A stretch of DNA of 64,000 nucleotides from Zhongshania sp. R06B22 (lineage in GTDB: Bacteria > Pseudomonadota > Gammaproteobacteria > Pseudomonadales > Spongiibacteraceae). The stretch spans positions 2,108,001 to 2,172,000 of the forward strand of contig NZ_JBFRYB010000001.1 in assembly GCF_040892595.1 (NCBI RefSeq). The letters run 5' to 3'. The position numbers and the translations under genes were made by a program. The notes below the pieces were generated by a model that saw only the letters and a list, made by a program, of their open reading frames with translations, searched no databases and was not told where the DNA came from. This document shows positions 36,856 to 45,504 of this stretch, one piece after another (the stretch's first letter is position 1; each line of letters begins with the position of its first letter).

Positions 36856-39009
36856 ATGGGATTCGGCAAACTACCTGCCATGCTTCCGTTATGTGTGGCG
36901 GTGCTCATGGCTAGAGATGCGATGGCCCTGGGCTTGGGTGCGGCAAATCTGGATTCAAAGCTTGGCGAACCTTTGTTTGCCCGAATTCCTATTTTTGGTG
37001 CTGAAGGCATCGGTAGCGAACAGGTGCGGGTCACGCTGAAGCCTGTGACTGACCCCGGTACGGGTGCCGAAGTAGCTAGTGTGGATACCCGTAATCTCTC
37101 TGCTGTCGGCGAAGTGGGGGAAGAGGGTCGGGGTACTATCTACTTGCGCAGCAGCAAGCCTGTCGATGAGCCCTATCTCCATTTTATGGTAAATATACGT
37201 TGGCCTGGCGGACAATTAAGTCGAGCTTATACGTTCCTGCTGGATTTGCCTGAAAGCCTGAGCGCGGTCTCTGTTAACACTGCCAACTTAAACACGGTAG
37301 CTATCAGTAATACTCCTTCGACCATCGCTAGCCCGGCACGCCTGAACGGACAGACCGATATCAGTGTTACCCCAGGATTGAGTCCTCGCTCGGTAAATCG
37401 TCCCGCAACAGATAAGCAGCAAACTATCAGCGCCGACACTGCGTTTTATACCACGATACGCGGTGACAGTTTATGGAGTGTTGCGAGGCGGGCGGCGCGG
37501 GCAAAGGGCGGAACAAGCAACGAGTGGATGACGCGACTTTTTCGTAATAATCCGAGCGCGTTTATTCGCAGTAATAAAAATTTATTAAAAGAGCGCGTTA
37601 CCCTCGATTTGTTTGAAAGCCTGGAAAGGGGCAGCACCTCTGGAGAGGCGTTTGTTGACAGCCAGTTGCAGCAGGCACCGGTTCCAGAGGTGCGCAGCGC
37701 GGTTGCGGACATTGCCGGAGCGCCAGGTTCTGATAGGCAAAACCGGGTACTCGGCCGTGAAACCGACGTAGTTCTAGAGCCTGCTGGCAATGGTATGACT
37801 GAAGGCCAGTTGTTGCAGCAAAATTTAAGTAATGTTCGCAATCAGGTTGCGGATGTCTCTGCCAATATTGCGCTAATGACCGAGAAATTACTGTCACTAC
37901 AAACGCAGCTTGAAACTTTGCAATCGCAAGCTGCCATTTTAAATACTCCCGCCGCATCAGATACCGCCTCATTTGAACCGCCACTGGGCGAGCTCCTCGA
38001 TAGCGCGGAGACTGTAGGGTCGGTAGATGGCTTGGCTAGTGCGGATCTTGCGCAAGATGACGGCGTGGTTGTGGGCGAGCCCACCGCAGTCAGCACGTCG
38101 ATGAATACTAGTCTTAGCGAAGACAATGACATTGCAGCTGGTGCCGAACCTAATGATAAAGGCCGCGTAGCTGCAGCCCCCGACGTTGAGCTCTCTGCGG
38201 TTGCGATCACCAACACGACATCGAGTTCGTGGTCATGGCTCTGGTGGCTGGCCCCGGTTATTGGTGGTCTATTATTACTAATTCGCTATAGGCAAGACCG
38301 AGAGGTCACTGTCTCGAACGGCGATGATTTGATCTCAAGGGGTGACTTGGCAGATGTTAATGCTGCGGTAGCCGCTAAAGCACAAGCGGATCGAGCCTTT
38401 GTTCAGGATCATTTTGAGGATGTTTTTACTGCATTAGAAGCTAGCCCGGTTAGCACGCAAAAAACGATCTTAACACCCGCTATACAAGCGACAGAGCCGG
38501 ATGCTCATGGGCTAAAAACCAACACCAAAGTTGATCTGAATGATAGGGCGTCCCTGCAAGAGGGCAAGCTCGGTAGCGCCAGTCTCGCTGATATTGATGA
38601 CGATTTTTTTGCAGATTTAGATGAAGACGCTTTGATGCAGCGAGGTGGTTTGAATGATGAGGCGGCATTCTTGTCGCTTGATATTCCTGACTTTGATGAG
38701 AGTTGGTCGGCTTCGGCCGCTGTCCAAGCTAAGGACTCCTTGGCGCGCGCCTCAGCGTGTATGGCCATGGGGGATTATGTGGGAGCGCGGCAGATTTTAG
38801 AGCGTGATATCGCCAGCAACGATGATATTAGTCTTAAAATGCAGTTACTTGATGTGCACGCACACTGCGGTGATCAGGATGAATTTGAAAATTTAGTTTT
38901 GCAAATGGAATTTACGGGCGCGGATAAACAATTACTAAGAGAAATCGATGTATTGCGTGAGCTACTTCTGAAAAACACTGATAGTGTTAAGAAAAACCGA
39001 GTTGATTAA
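36856..39009 (+). CDS. FimV/HubP-like membrane protein with LysM domain
   Basis: 717 residues, shorter than Pseudomonas FimV (about 920). Order: signal peptide (cut near AMA), the FimV N-terminal domain (LGLGAANLDSKLGEPLFARI), a LysM peptidoglycan-binding domain (about 195-245, YTTIRGDSLWSVARRA), a coiled coil (about 315-360), one membrane segment (WLWWLAPVIGGLLLLIRY near residue 460) and an acidic cytoplasmic region ending in a TPR-like FimV C-terminal domain (DSLARASACMAMGDYVGARQIL). Such proteins organise the cell pole and type IV pili. In Pseudomonas fimV lies near truA-asd; here the neighbour is an RluA synthase, overlapping its end by 26 bp. Confidence 0.85.
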   Translation: MGFGKLPAMLPLCVAVLMARDAMALGLGAANLDSKLGEPLFARIPIFGAEGIGSEQVRVTLKPVTDPGTGAEVASVDTRNLSAVGEVGEEGRGTIYLRSSKPVDEPYLHFMVNIRWPGGQLSRAYTFLLDLPESLSAVSVNTANLNTVAISNTPSTIASPARLNGQTDISVTPGLSPRSVNRPATDKQQTISADTAFYTTIRGDSLWSVARRAARAKGGTSNEWMTRLFRNNPSAFIRSNKNLLKERVTLDLFESLERGSTSGEAFVDSQLQQAPVPEVRSAVADIAGAPGSDRQNRVLGRETDVVLEPAGNGMTEGQLLQQNLSNVRNQVADVSANIALMTEKLLSLQTQLETLQSQAAILNTPAASDTASFEPPLGELLDSAETVGSVDGLASADLAQDDGVVVGEPTAVSTSMNTSLSEDNDIAAGAEPNDKGRVAAAPDVELSAVAITNTTSSSWSWLWWLAPVIGGLLLLIRYRQDREVTVSNGDDLISRGDLADVNAAVAAKAQADRAFVQDHFEDVFTALEASPVSTQKTILTPAIQATEPDAHGLKTNTKVDLNDRASLQEGKLGSASLADIDDDFFADLDEDALMQRGGLNDEAAFLSLDIPDFDESWSASAAVQAKDSLARASACMAMGDYVGARQILERDIASNDDISLKMQLLDVHAHCGDQDEFENLVLQMEFTGADKQLLREIDVLRELLLKNTDSVKKNRVD

Positions 39010-39721
39010 AAGTTTGATAAGTAATGATCGATATCTGCGGTATAAAATCATAGAAGATAACGAGGACTACCTTGTCGTAGATAAAGCCGCGGGTGTTAAT
39101 TTACATCGTAATCAGCATGCCCAGAGCTTGATTGACGTATTGCACGCTGACTTTCCTGGCGAGAGCCTGCATTTGGTGCACCGTCTTGATGATGCGACCT
39201 CGGGCTTGCTGTTAATCGCAAAAAACCCTCTTGCGGCGGCTGAGTTTGGTCGATTATTCGCAACTAGAGAGGTAGAGAAATTCTATTTCGCGCTCGCTGA
39301 TGGCAAACCTATCAAAAAGCAGGGTATGGTTGTTGGCGATATAAAGAAGAGCCGCAGTGGTAGCTACTTACTTAGCCGAACGCGAAGCAACCCATCGACA
39401 ACTCAGTTCTTTAGTTTTGCCATACAAGATGGGCGGCGGGCATATTTACTGAAACCCCATACCGGCAAAACACATCAGTTGCGGGTGGTAATGAAAAGTC
39501 TCGGGGTTCCTATATTGGGCGATCGCCGTTATGGACCAAGTACCCAAGACAGCGATCGAATGTACTTGCATGCAATGGCCTTGCGCTTTCACTTTCGGGG
39601 TAGCGAAAGGCGATACCTGTGTATTCCCCACGATGGAGAGGCTTTTGCGGATGGAGCCTTGCAGCCAGTATTGTTAAACTGTCAATCGCCGTGGGACATC
39701 AAGTGGCCCAGTCTAAAGTAG
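38984..39721 (+). CDS. RluA-family pseudouridine synthase
   Basis: 245 residues with the RluA catalytic motif HRLDDATSGLLL, in which the Asp near residue 69 is the base. The motif is followed by VEKFYFALADGKP and GKTHQLRVVMKSLGVPILGDRRYG. There is no S4 domain. It resembles the short RluA-type group (TIGR01621) whose rRNA or tRNA target is unknown. The ATG at 38984 overlaps the end of the FimV-like gene by 26 bp; a later start is possible because the first 20 residues are poorly conserved in type. Confidence 0.87.
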   Translation: MLRKTELIKSLISNDRYLRYKIIEDNEDYLVVDKAAGVNLHRNQHAQSLIDVLHADFPGESLHLVHRLDDATSGLLLIAKNPLAAAEFGRLFATREVEKFYFALADGKPIKKQGMVVGDIKKSRSGSYLLSRTRSNPSTTQFFSFAIQDGRRAYLLKPHTGKTHQLRVVMKSLGVPILGDRRYGPSTQDSDRMYLHAMALRFHFRGSERRYLCIPHDGEAFADGALQPVLLNCQSPWDIKWPSLK

Positions 39722-39798
39722 CGTAATGTGGTCATCTTTTTTAAATATGGACTCATTATGTTGCTATCTGTTGTGATAAAAATGAATAAGGTATTTGC

Positions 39799-40110
39799 GT
39801 GATCTTAGACGAATCTTCAGACCTATTGTTAAAATTAAACCGCGAAACGTCTCGAATTCCGTGGAAGGATTTACAGCGGTTTTATGCTCAGGGAGCAGTG
39901 TTAGTAGTCGGGCCAGACGTAGATCTTATTGCTGCGGCAGCTGCTGTGGCAAATGATGATGCCGCGGCAGTCTCAGCATGGATGAAGGACGAGCAGTTAA
40001 AAATAGCCACTGAAGAAGTCGCTCTTAACTGGTTAGCTGAAGATTGTGAGGTATGGGCGGTCGTCGTTGCACCCTGGGTACTGGTTCAAAAGGAAAGGGG
40101 CTCGACGTGA
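39799..40110 (+). CDS. DUF2288 domain protein
   Basis: 103 residues, starting at GTG 39799 with AAGG eight bases earlier. The segment LLKLNRETSRIPWKDLQRFYAQGAV and the Ala-rich helix DLIAAAAAVANDDAAAVSAWM, then LAEDCEVWAVVVAPWVLVQ, match the DUF2288 pattern. Function unknown. Its TGA overlaps the GTG of the next gene (GTGA), so it is translationally coupled to the 97-residue unknown protein and, through it, to tmcA. Confidence 0.82.
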   Translation: MILDESSDLLLKLNRETSRIPWKDLQRFYAQGAVLVVGPDVDLIAAAAAVANDDAAAVSAWMKDEQLKIATEEVALNWLAEDCEVWAVVVAPWVLVQKERGST

Positions 40111-40400
40111 CAGTGCCTGAGCATTATCTGGCGGAGTTGGAGACCAGGCTGACCACTTTTTTCAGCGATCAAGCTGAGGGCTTGGATATTCCGCCAGCTT
40201 TATTGTACCGTTTAGAAGGCTTTATTGACGCTGGTATTATGGTTGCTTTTATTAGTGCTGCTGATATTAAAAAACGTCTAATCACCTTGGCAGAACACTA
40301 CGCTGGGGCAGAAGCCGCTGCGATTTATGAGAATGATGACCGCGTCATTCTTCATCTCCTTATGCCGGAAGCGCCGGTATATCCGTCTACTAAACCATGA
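40107..40400 (+). CDS. Unknown small protein between DUF2288 and tmcA
   Basis: 97 residues from GTG 40107, with an AGGAAAGGGG ribosome binding site at 40091-40100. The frame is open 18 codons further upstream inside the DUF2288 gene, but the purine-rich site and GTGA overlap favour 40107. The sequence is soluble and acidic, likely alpha/beta, with no membrane segment, signal peptide or metal motif (TVPEHYLAELETRLTTFFSD at the start). I do not recognise the family. Tight spacing to tmcA (13 bp) suggests a shared transcript, and co-function with TmcA is only a guess. Confidence 0.68.
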   Translation: MTVPEHYLAELETRLTTFFSDQAEGLDIPPALLYRLEGFIDAGIMVAFISAADIKKRLITLAEHYAGAEAAAIYENDDRVILHLLMPEAPVYPSTKP

Positions 40401-40413
40401 GTGTGTCGCGGCG

Positions 40414-42507
40414 ATGATACATGCTGAGTTGTGTGGGTTTGTTCAGCAGCTTGGCCTTGTCGGTAAACACAACGGCCATCGGTATTTATTGTTTTTTGGC
40501 GGAGAGCCCTCTTGGGGCCAAACTCAGCTCGGATCGCTAGGTCTGGGTAATGAGGAATGTTTGTTACTGGCAGATAAGGCTATTGCCGGCCTGTCGCCTA
40601 AACCCGCAAAGCAATACTTAGGCAGAGAATTTAGTACCGTTATTATCGATGCGTACTCGGTACAGTCTGTTGATGAGTGGTTGGCGGCAGCGGGTACCGT
40701 GCTTGCTGGCGGGCTACTGATTGTTCTTTGCCCAGAATTCGATCAATGGCCGCGCTATTTTCAGAGTAAATCCGATGCGGGGCAGGATGATGCTGAGTCA
40801 TTTTTTCTAAAGCGTATTTTGTCTAAGGTCGCAGATCGTTCGGGTGTTTACGGGTTTAGCCAGCGGTCATTAGCGAGTAGAGCCTTTCGGTCTCAATTGC
40901 CCGCTGTGCTGCAACCTTGGCAGCCTTCGCTGCCGACCCCCGATCAGCGGGCTGCAGTGGATGCAATTATTAGGGTAGCTAGCGGCAGAGCTAAGCGGCC
41001 GCTGGTGATTCGCTCTGATCGCGGTAGAGGTAAAACGTCATCCCTCGGCATCGCCGTCGCAGACTTGTTTCAGAATGGCTTGTGTCGGCGAGTCGCGATT
41101 ACCGCGCCGAATATCGGTGCAGTTGAAGCTGCGTTTCGGCAAGTGGAACTGCTGTTGCCTGATGGGGAGCTTAGCGAAGCCGGATTCCACTTTCGTGACT
41201 GCGAGCTAATGTTTTTACCGGCAACCGAACTTGGCGCGACAGCACATTGGGATTTAGTGCTCGTTGATGAAGCTGCGACACTCCCTGTTGGAATTTTGCA
41301 TGAGCTATTGCAAACCCAGCCACGAATTGTGTTTTCTACCACAGTACATGGCTATGAAGGCAGTGGTAGAGGCTTTGATACGCGCTTCAAAGATATTTTA
41401 GACCGCGAGCGTCCCCAATGGCGTCGTGTTGAATTGCGGGAGCCGGTGCGCTGGGCAGGGGATGATCCACTAGAGCGGTGGCTATACGAGGCTTTCTTAT
41501 TGGGTGCAGAAGTCAGTAAACCTCGCGAATCGAGTTCCGTTCATTTGCGGGTGCTTAAGCGAGATGATTTTATGCAGGAAGCCATTCTGAGCCAAGTGTT
41601 TGGCCTGCTGGTGCAAGCTCATTATCAAACGTCGCCCCGCGACCTGCAGTATTTAATAGATTCATCTTGCGTAGTGATTGTTGCTGAAAGTGATGACGGC
41701 GTTATCGGCGTCTGCCAATTATTGCCAGAGGGTGGATTGAGCGATGATCTAAGCGCCGCAGTTGTTTCCGGCCAACGCCGGCCAAAAGGCCACTTGGTAG
41801 CCCAGCGACTCGCTCATATTAATGCAGAGGCTGCTTATGCTCGCTGTGTGAGTTTTCGAGTGAACCGTATTGCCGTAGCGGCAGAGCTACGTCGGCAAGG
41901 TATAGCTAGCCGCTTACTGGCGGCGGCAGAGGAGCATAGTCGCCGCATGGGTGGCGCCTATCTGTCATCGAGTTTTGCGGCGTCTGCAGAGGTGGTCCAG
42001 TTTTGGCGGCGGAATGATTTTCTACCATTGTGGCTGGGAAGTCGCAGAGATACATCGAGTGGGGCTTATTCACTTATCGTTGCCAAAGCGCTGCAGTCAA
42101 ATGTGGATATGAATTTTAATCAAATGCAGCAGCGACTGTTGGATGATTTACCTTTGACGGTGCGGCATGTGCATTCGAAAATTAGCGCGGATACACTTGT
42201 GCAGATCCTTGCTAGCGGCTCACGGCATAATGAGATGTCGGCTGCGGATCTGCGCCAGATGCAGCGCTATTGCAAGGCTGAATTGATTTTTGAGCAGGTC
42301 GCTGCCAGCTTAATGCGTATATGCTGTGGTGTTGATTTGCGCGCTATTTCGGGTGCTGAATTGGCGTTGTCAGTGTTATTGTTTAGCGAAAGCTGGGCGA
42401 GTGTGGGGGCTAAGTATCAGCTGAGCGGGCGCGCGGCGGTAGAGCAAAGTCTACGAAGTATATTTAATGAAATTGATGCTATTTATAAATCCACGGAGGC
42501 ACAATGA
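40414..42507 (+). CDS. tmcA: tRNA(Met) cytidine acetyltransferase TmcA
   Basis: Makes N4-acetylcytidine at the wobble base of elongator tRNA-Met, using acetyl-CoA and ATP. I start at ATG 40414 (MIHAELCG), 13 bp after the previous stop; the frame is open 29 codons upstream, inside the preceding gene. About 698 residues. Order: N-terminal domain, RecA-like ATPase with P-loop SDRGRGKTSS near residue 200 and a DEAA Walker B (LVLVDEAATLP), GNAT domain with NRIAVAAELRRQGIASRLL near 480, and a C-terminal tRNA-binding part. The length is like E. coli TmcA (671). Confidence 0.95.
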   Translation: MIHAELCGFVQQLGLVGKHNGHRYLLFFGGEPSWGQTQLGSLGLGNEECLLLADKAIAGLSPKPAKQYLGREFSTVIIDAYSVQSVDEWLAAAGTVLAGGLLIVLCPEFDQWPRYFQSKSDAGQDDAESFFLKRILSKVADRSGVYGFSQRSLASRAFRSQLPAVLQPWQPSLPTPDQRAAVDAIIRVASGRAKRPLVIRSDRGRGKTSSLGIAVADLFQNGLCRRVAITAPNIGAVEAAFRQVELLLPDGELSEAGFHFRDCELMFLPATELGATAHWDLVLVDEAATLPVGILHELLQTQPRIVFSTTVHGYEGSGRGFDTRFKDILDRERPQWRRVELREPVRWAGDDPLERWLYEAFLLGAEVSKPRESSSVHLRVLKRDDFMQEAILSQVFGLLVQAHYQTSPRDLQYLIDSSCVVIVAESDDGVIGVCQLLPEGGLSDDLSAAVVSGQRRPKGHLVAQRLAHINAEAAYARCVSFRVNRIAVAAELRRQGIASRLLAAAEEHSRRMGGAYLSSSFAASAEVVQFWRRNDFLPLWLGSRRDTSSGAYSLIVAKALQSNVDMNFNQMQQRLLDDLPLTVRHVHSKISADTLVQILASGSRHNEMSAADLRQMQRYCKAELIFEQVAASLMRICCGVDLRAISGAELALSVLLFSESWASVGAKYQLSGRAAVEQSLRSIFNEIDAIYKSTEAQ

Positions 42508-42896
42508 GCAGTATCTTCACGAAAATCATTCAGGGCGAGCTACCCGGACACCGAGTTTGGGAAGATGAGCATGCGCTTGCAATTTTAACGATTGAACCGA
42601 TCCAGGAAGGACATCTATTGCTTATTCCAAAAGAGGAGATCGATCACTGGGATGATCTGCCAGCGGAATTGGCAGTTCATTTAATGACAGTGTCGCAAAT
42701 GTTGGCAAAAGGCTTGAAAAAAGTTTTTCCCTGCCAGCGCGTCAGCATGATGATTATTGGCTTGGAAGTCCCGCATACCCATATTCATTTGGTGCCCATC
42801 AACGATATGGCCGATGCAAATATTGGCAACGCAAAACGCGCTGACAACGATGCGCTTGCCGCTACGGCAGTTAAAATTCGAGCGGCGCTTGGCTGA
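42504..42896 (+). CDS. HIT-family protein
   Basis: 130-residue histidine-triad protein with the active site VPHTHIHLVP (HxHxHxx form). Relatives hydrolyse nucleotide phosphoramidates or dinucleoside polyphosphates; the exact substrate is unknown. The start IFTKIIQGELPGHRVWEDEHALAIL is typical of the HinT/HIT group. It overlaps the tmcA stop by 4 bp (ATGA). It is convergent with the B12 radical SAM gene, with only 13 bp between the stop codons and no terminator visible. Confidence 0.93.
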   Translation: MSSIFTKIIQGELPGHRVWEDEHALAILTIEPIQEGHLLLIPKEEIDHWDDLPAELAVHLMTVSQMLAKGLKKVFPCQRVSMMIIGLEVPHTHIHLVPINDMADANIGNAKRADNDALAATAVKIRAALG

Positions 42897-42909
42897 TTTT
42901 GTTCAGGCC

Positions 42910-44835
42910 TTACTGCATCGGTTGCGCCGGTTTCACGTTGGGGTGAACAATACGTACAGCCTGAATATCCGGCTGTCGGTGTTGAATTTCCCCTCGGAGC
43001 CATGCGCCTCCGTCAGGGTCTTTTAAGATGCTGCCAACACCGCCTGGACTCTTGATACAAAGCGTTTGACTGATCTGCGTGCTTAGATCCTCGACGCTTG
43101 GTACGCTCAGACAATCCAGCGCCGCCTTGCTACTCATAGCATCGAAATTAAACTCATAGTCGATTTCCGTCGCGTCGCCACAACGTGGCGATAAGGCGTG
43201 ATCTAGGGCGAGAACCCGGCGGCTTGCTGCGGTTAAAGATGTGTTGCCGCTGCGCTCTAGATAATCAATGATTTCTGATTCTAGCAAGCCATAAAGGCGC
43301 TGTGGGTCTTTTAATATAGTGGTGAAGATCGTCGCTCTGTTTTCATAGACGGTCATACGCTCTTGTAGCGTAAGGCTAGGCATGTCACTTTGATACTCTG
43401 CGCAAACCGCTCGTAGCAATGCCCTTAGCAGTGGCGCCGTAGTGATACCGTCGTGCAATGCTAGATAGCGAATGGTTAGCGGAATAAGGTGGCCATGAGC
43501 AAAAAGAATGTGGGCGGTAATGAGGAAATACCCTTCAATACCTTCATCGCGGTTAAAGGTGTGACAGGCAACAACATACTCTCCCTTTGCCTTGCCGTAA
43601 CCCGCAACTGGAATAGTTTCAATTTTGTATTCTTCGCGTTTTCGATAAAATTCCGTGCCTGGCAGTAAGGTGTAGGCGAAGATATTGAGGTTGGGGAAGG
43701 TCTTCAGTAACTGGTCTAAATTGTTTTCGAAATCAGCAAGGTTGTCACCGGGAAGTCCCCAAATAAGCTCCGCTGCAATAGGTACTCCCTCCGCTGCCAT
43801 TTGACGAGCAATTGGCTCATATTTATTCGCTGCCATATTCTGTCGATTACTAAGTTCAAGAGCCAAGGGCGTGAGTGTTTGAAGTGCTAATTGGTAATGA
43901 GGCAGTAATCCATTGTTATGCAATAACAGAACAATTTCCTGCACCCGTGGGCTATGCTTTTTTGACCACGAGGTGGCAAAGCTGCTGGGTAGTCCGGTTT
44001 TTTCCTTTAGCTCACAAATCAGCTGAGCTTTTTCTAAATCTTCTTTGAGGGCGCCGAAGTTTGAATCGGCGAGCCATATATCTTTTATACCTGCGTCGAC
44101 GATTCTATGCCAATCACTGCGAACTCTGTCCATTGAAAACTGATACATTTTAGAGCCAATAGCACCGGTTCCCCATTCACAGAATGCGCACTTGAAGGGG
44201 CAGCCGCGACTGGTTTCATAGGATATGGAGTCATAAAGTGGCTTGCCATTGGCATCGCTTAGTTCAATGGCGTCCAGCGGCGACGGTAGTTCGTCTAGGA
44301 ATTTTCTGCGTTGGCGCTCAGGCGTTTTTTTAATGCTGCCGTTTTCTAAATAGGCGATGCCGTTGATCGACGGCCAGTTATCGGGGGTCGGGCCATCTAA
44401 AATTTCTTTAAATGTTGTTTCACCCTCACCAAGAATAATAATATCGATAGGATCTTCACCCAGATAGTCTTCAGCCTGCTGTACGTGTGGGCCACCCGCG
44501 ATACAAAGCACGTCAGGGCATTCAGATTTAATCTGATGAATAAGGTCGAGAAATTCAGCGGCATTCCATGTGTACATGCTGAACCCGATCACCGCTTGCT
44601 GGCCGTTTTTAAGAGCTTCTTTTATCGCTGGCAAATAGATTTCTTGCCAAGATGTTTGCCAATCGGTGATGGCGGTTTCATCTTTGAAATGGACCAGCTC
44701 AATCTGGTATTGATCACTGCAAATGCCGTATTTTTGGTAATAGGCTTTTAAGCCTCCGGTTGTTGTTGGCGCAGCCCAAAATTGATCTGAATCCATACTG
44801 AAGAGCAGTACAGGTGTGGCAGATGAAGCCTTCAT
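42910..44835 (-). CDS. B12-binding-domain radical SAM protein of unknown reaction
   Basis: 641 residues. The N-terminal half is a cobalamin-binding-like (B12-BD) domain (about 10-150), with GFSMYTWNAAEFLDLIHQIK and IAGGPHVQQAEDYLGEDPIDIIILGEGE, in the ExxP-like style of class B radical SAM methylases. The 4Fe-4S motif is SRGCPFKCAFCEWG (CxxxCxxC) near residue 210. LPGDNLADFENNLDQLLK is the later radical SAM strand, and about 240 further C-terminal residues have no domain I recognise. The gene is alone, without a precursor peptide or maturase nearby. Substrate unknown: methylation of a natural product, RiPP or lipid are possibilities by analogy only. Confidence 0.85.
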   Translation of the reverse strand: MKASSATPVLLFSMDSDQFWAAPTTTGGLKAYYQKYGICSDQYQIELVHFKDETAITDWQTSWQEIYLPAIKEALKNGQQAVIGFSMYTWNAAEFLDLIHQIKSECPDVLCIAGGPHVQQAEDYLGEDPIDIIILGEGETTFKEILDGPTPDNWPSINGIAYLENGSIKKTPERQRRKFLDELPSPLDAIELSDANGKPLYDSISYETSRGCPFKCAFCEWGTGAIGSKMYQFSMDRVRSDWHRIVDAGIKDIWLADSNFGALKEDLEKAQLICELKEKTGLPSSFATSWSKKHSPRVQEIVLLLHNNGLLPHYQLALQTLTPLALELSNRQNMAANKYEPIARQMAAEGVPIAAELIWGLPGDNLADFENNLDQLLKTFPNLNIFAYTLLPGTEFYRKREEYKIETIPVAGYGKAKGEYVVACHTFNRDEGIEGYFLITAHILFAHGHLIPLTIRYLALHDGITTAPLLRALLRAVCAEYQSDMPSLTLQERMTVYENRATIFTTILKDPQRLYGLLESEIIDYLERSGNTSLTAASRRVLALDHALSPRCGDATEIDYEFNFDAMSSKAALDCLSVPSVEDLSTQISQTLCIKSPGGVGSILKDPDGGAWLRGEIQHRQPDIQAVRIVHPNVKPAQPMQ

Positions 44836-45050
44836 AATGTTGTTCCGGACGGGGGCTGCATTATTATTATGCAGTTTTACGTTAATGGTTTGTTACTTGA
44901 TTAAAGAGTAACAGTCTTTAAAGAGGGCGCCAATTAGCGATTGTTTATATTGCTAAAAGTTTATAGAGGCTAGGCCGTTCGGGTGAGGTTAGATTTTTAT
45001 TGATGGGGCATCATGCCCGATATAATGATAATGATGAGGCAGTAACTATT

Positions 45051-45476
45051 ATGGTAGAAACCCATTTAGCTCGAGAATTTAACGTTCCCGCCGCCAAGGT
45101 TTGGGCTTTGTTGCAAGACTTTGGTGACCTCAGCTGGGCGCCGGGAATAGACAAAATTGAATTACTTGGTAGCGGTGTTGGTATGACGCGGCGTTTGCAT
45201 ATCAAAGGCATGGATCCAATCGATGAGGTTTTGACTGCGCAAGATACATCGACCATGAGTTTTTCATACAATATTCCGCGCGGTGTCCCTATGCCTGTCA
45301 GCGATTACTCAGCCAATGCAAAAGTGACCGAGCTCGACGGCGCTCGCAGCCGTGTCGACTGGTACGGCCGGGCAGAGCCCAAGGGCGTAAGTGACGACGA
45401 GGCTGTAGCGATGATTAACGGCGCGTATCAAATGCTGCTGCAGTGGCTTGATGACGCTCTCGCAGCTAAAGCCTAA
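45051..45476 (+). CDS. SRPBCC / polyketide-cyclase-like protein
   Basis: I start at ATG 45051 (MVETHLAREFNVPAAKVWALL) with GAGG at 45034-45037; an ATG at 45000 is in frame but adds an unlike N terminus. The 141-residue protein has the START/Bet v1 (SRPBCC) pattern: a first beta-strand and helix with AAKVWALLQDFGDLSWAPGI, central beta-strands, and a C-terminal helix (MINGAYQMLLQWLDDALAA). Such folds bind small hydrophobic ligands; the role here is unknown. It is convergent with cinA. Confidence 0.82.
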   Translation: MVETHLAREFNVPAAKVWALLQDFGDLSWAPGIDKIELLGSGVGMTRRLHIKGMDPIDEVLTAQDTSTMSFSYNIPRGVPMPVSDYSANAKVTELDGARSRVDWYGRAEPKGVSDDEAVAMINGAYQMLLQWLDDALAAKA

Positions 45477-45504
45477 AGCCAATCAGTGTGCTAGCTTAGA
45501 TCTA

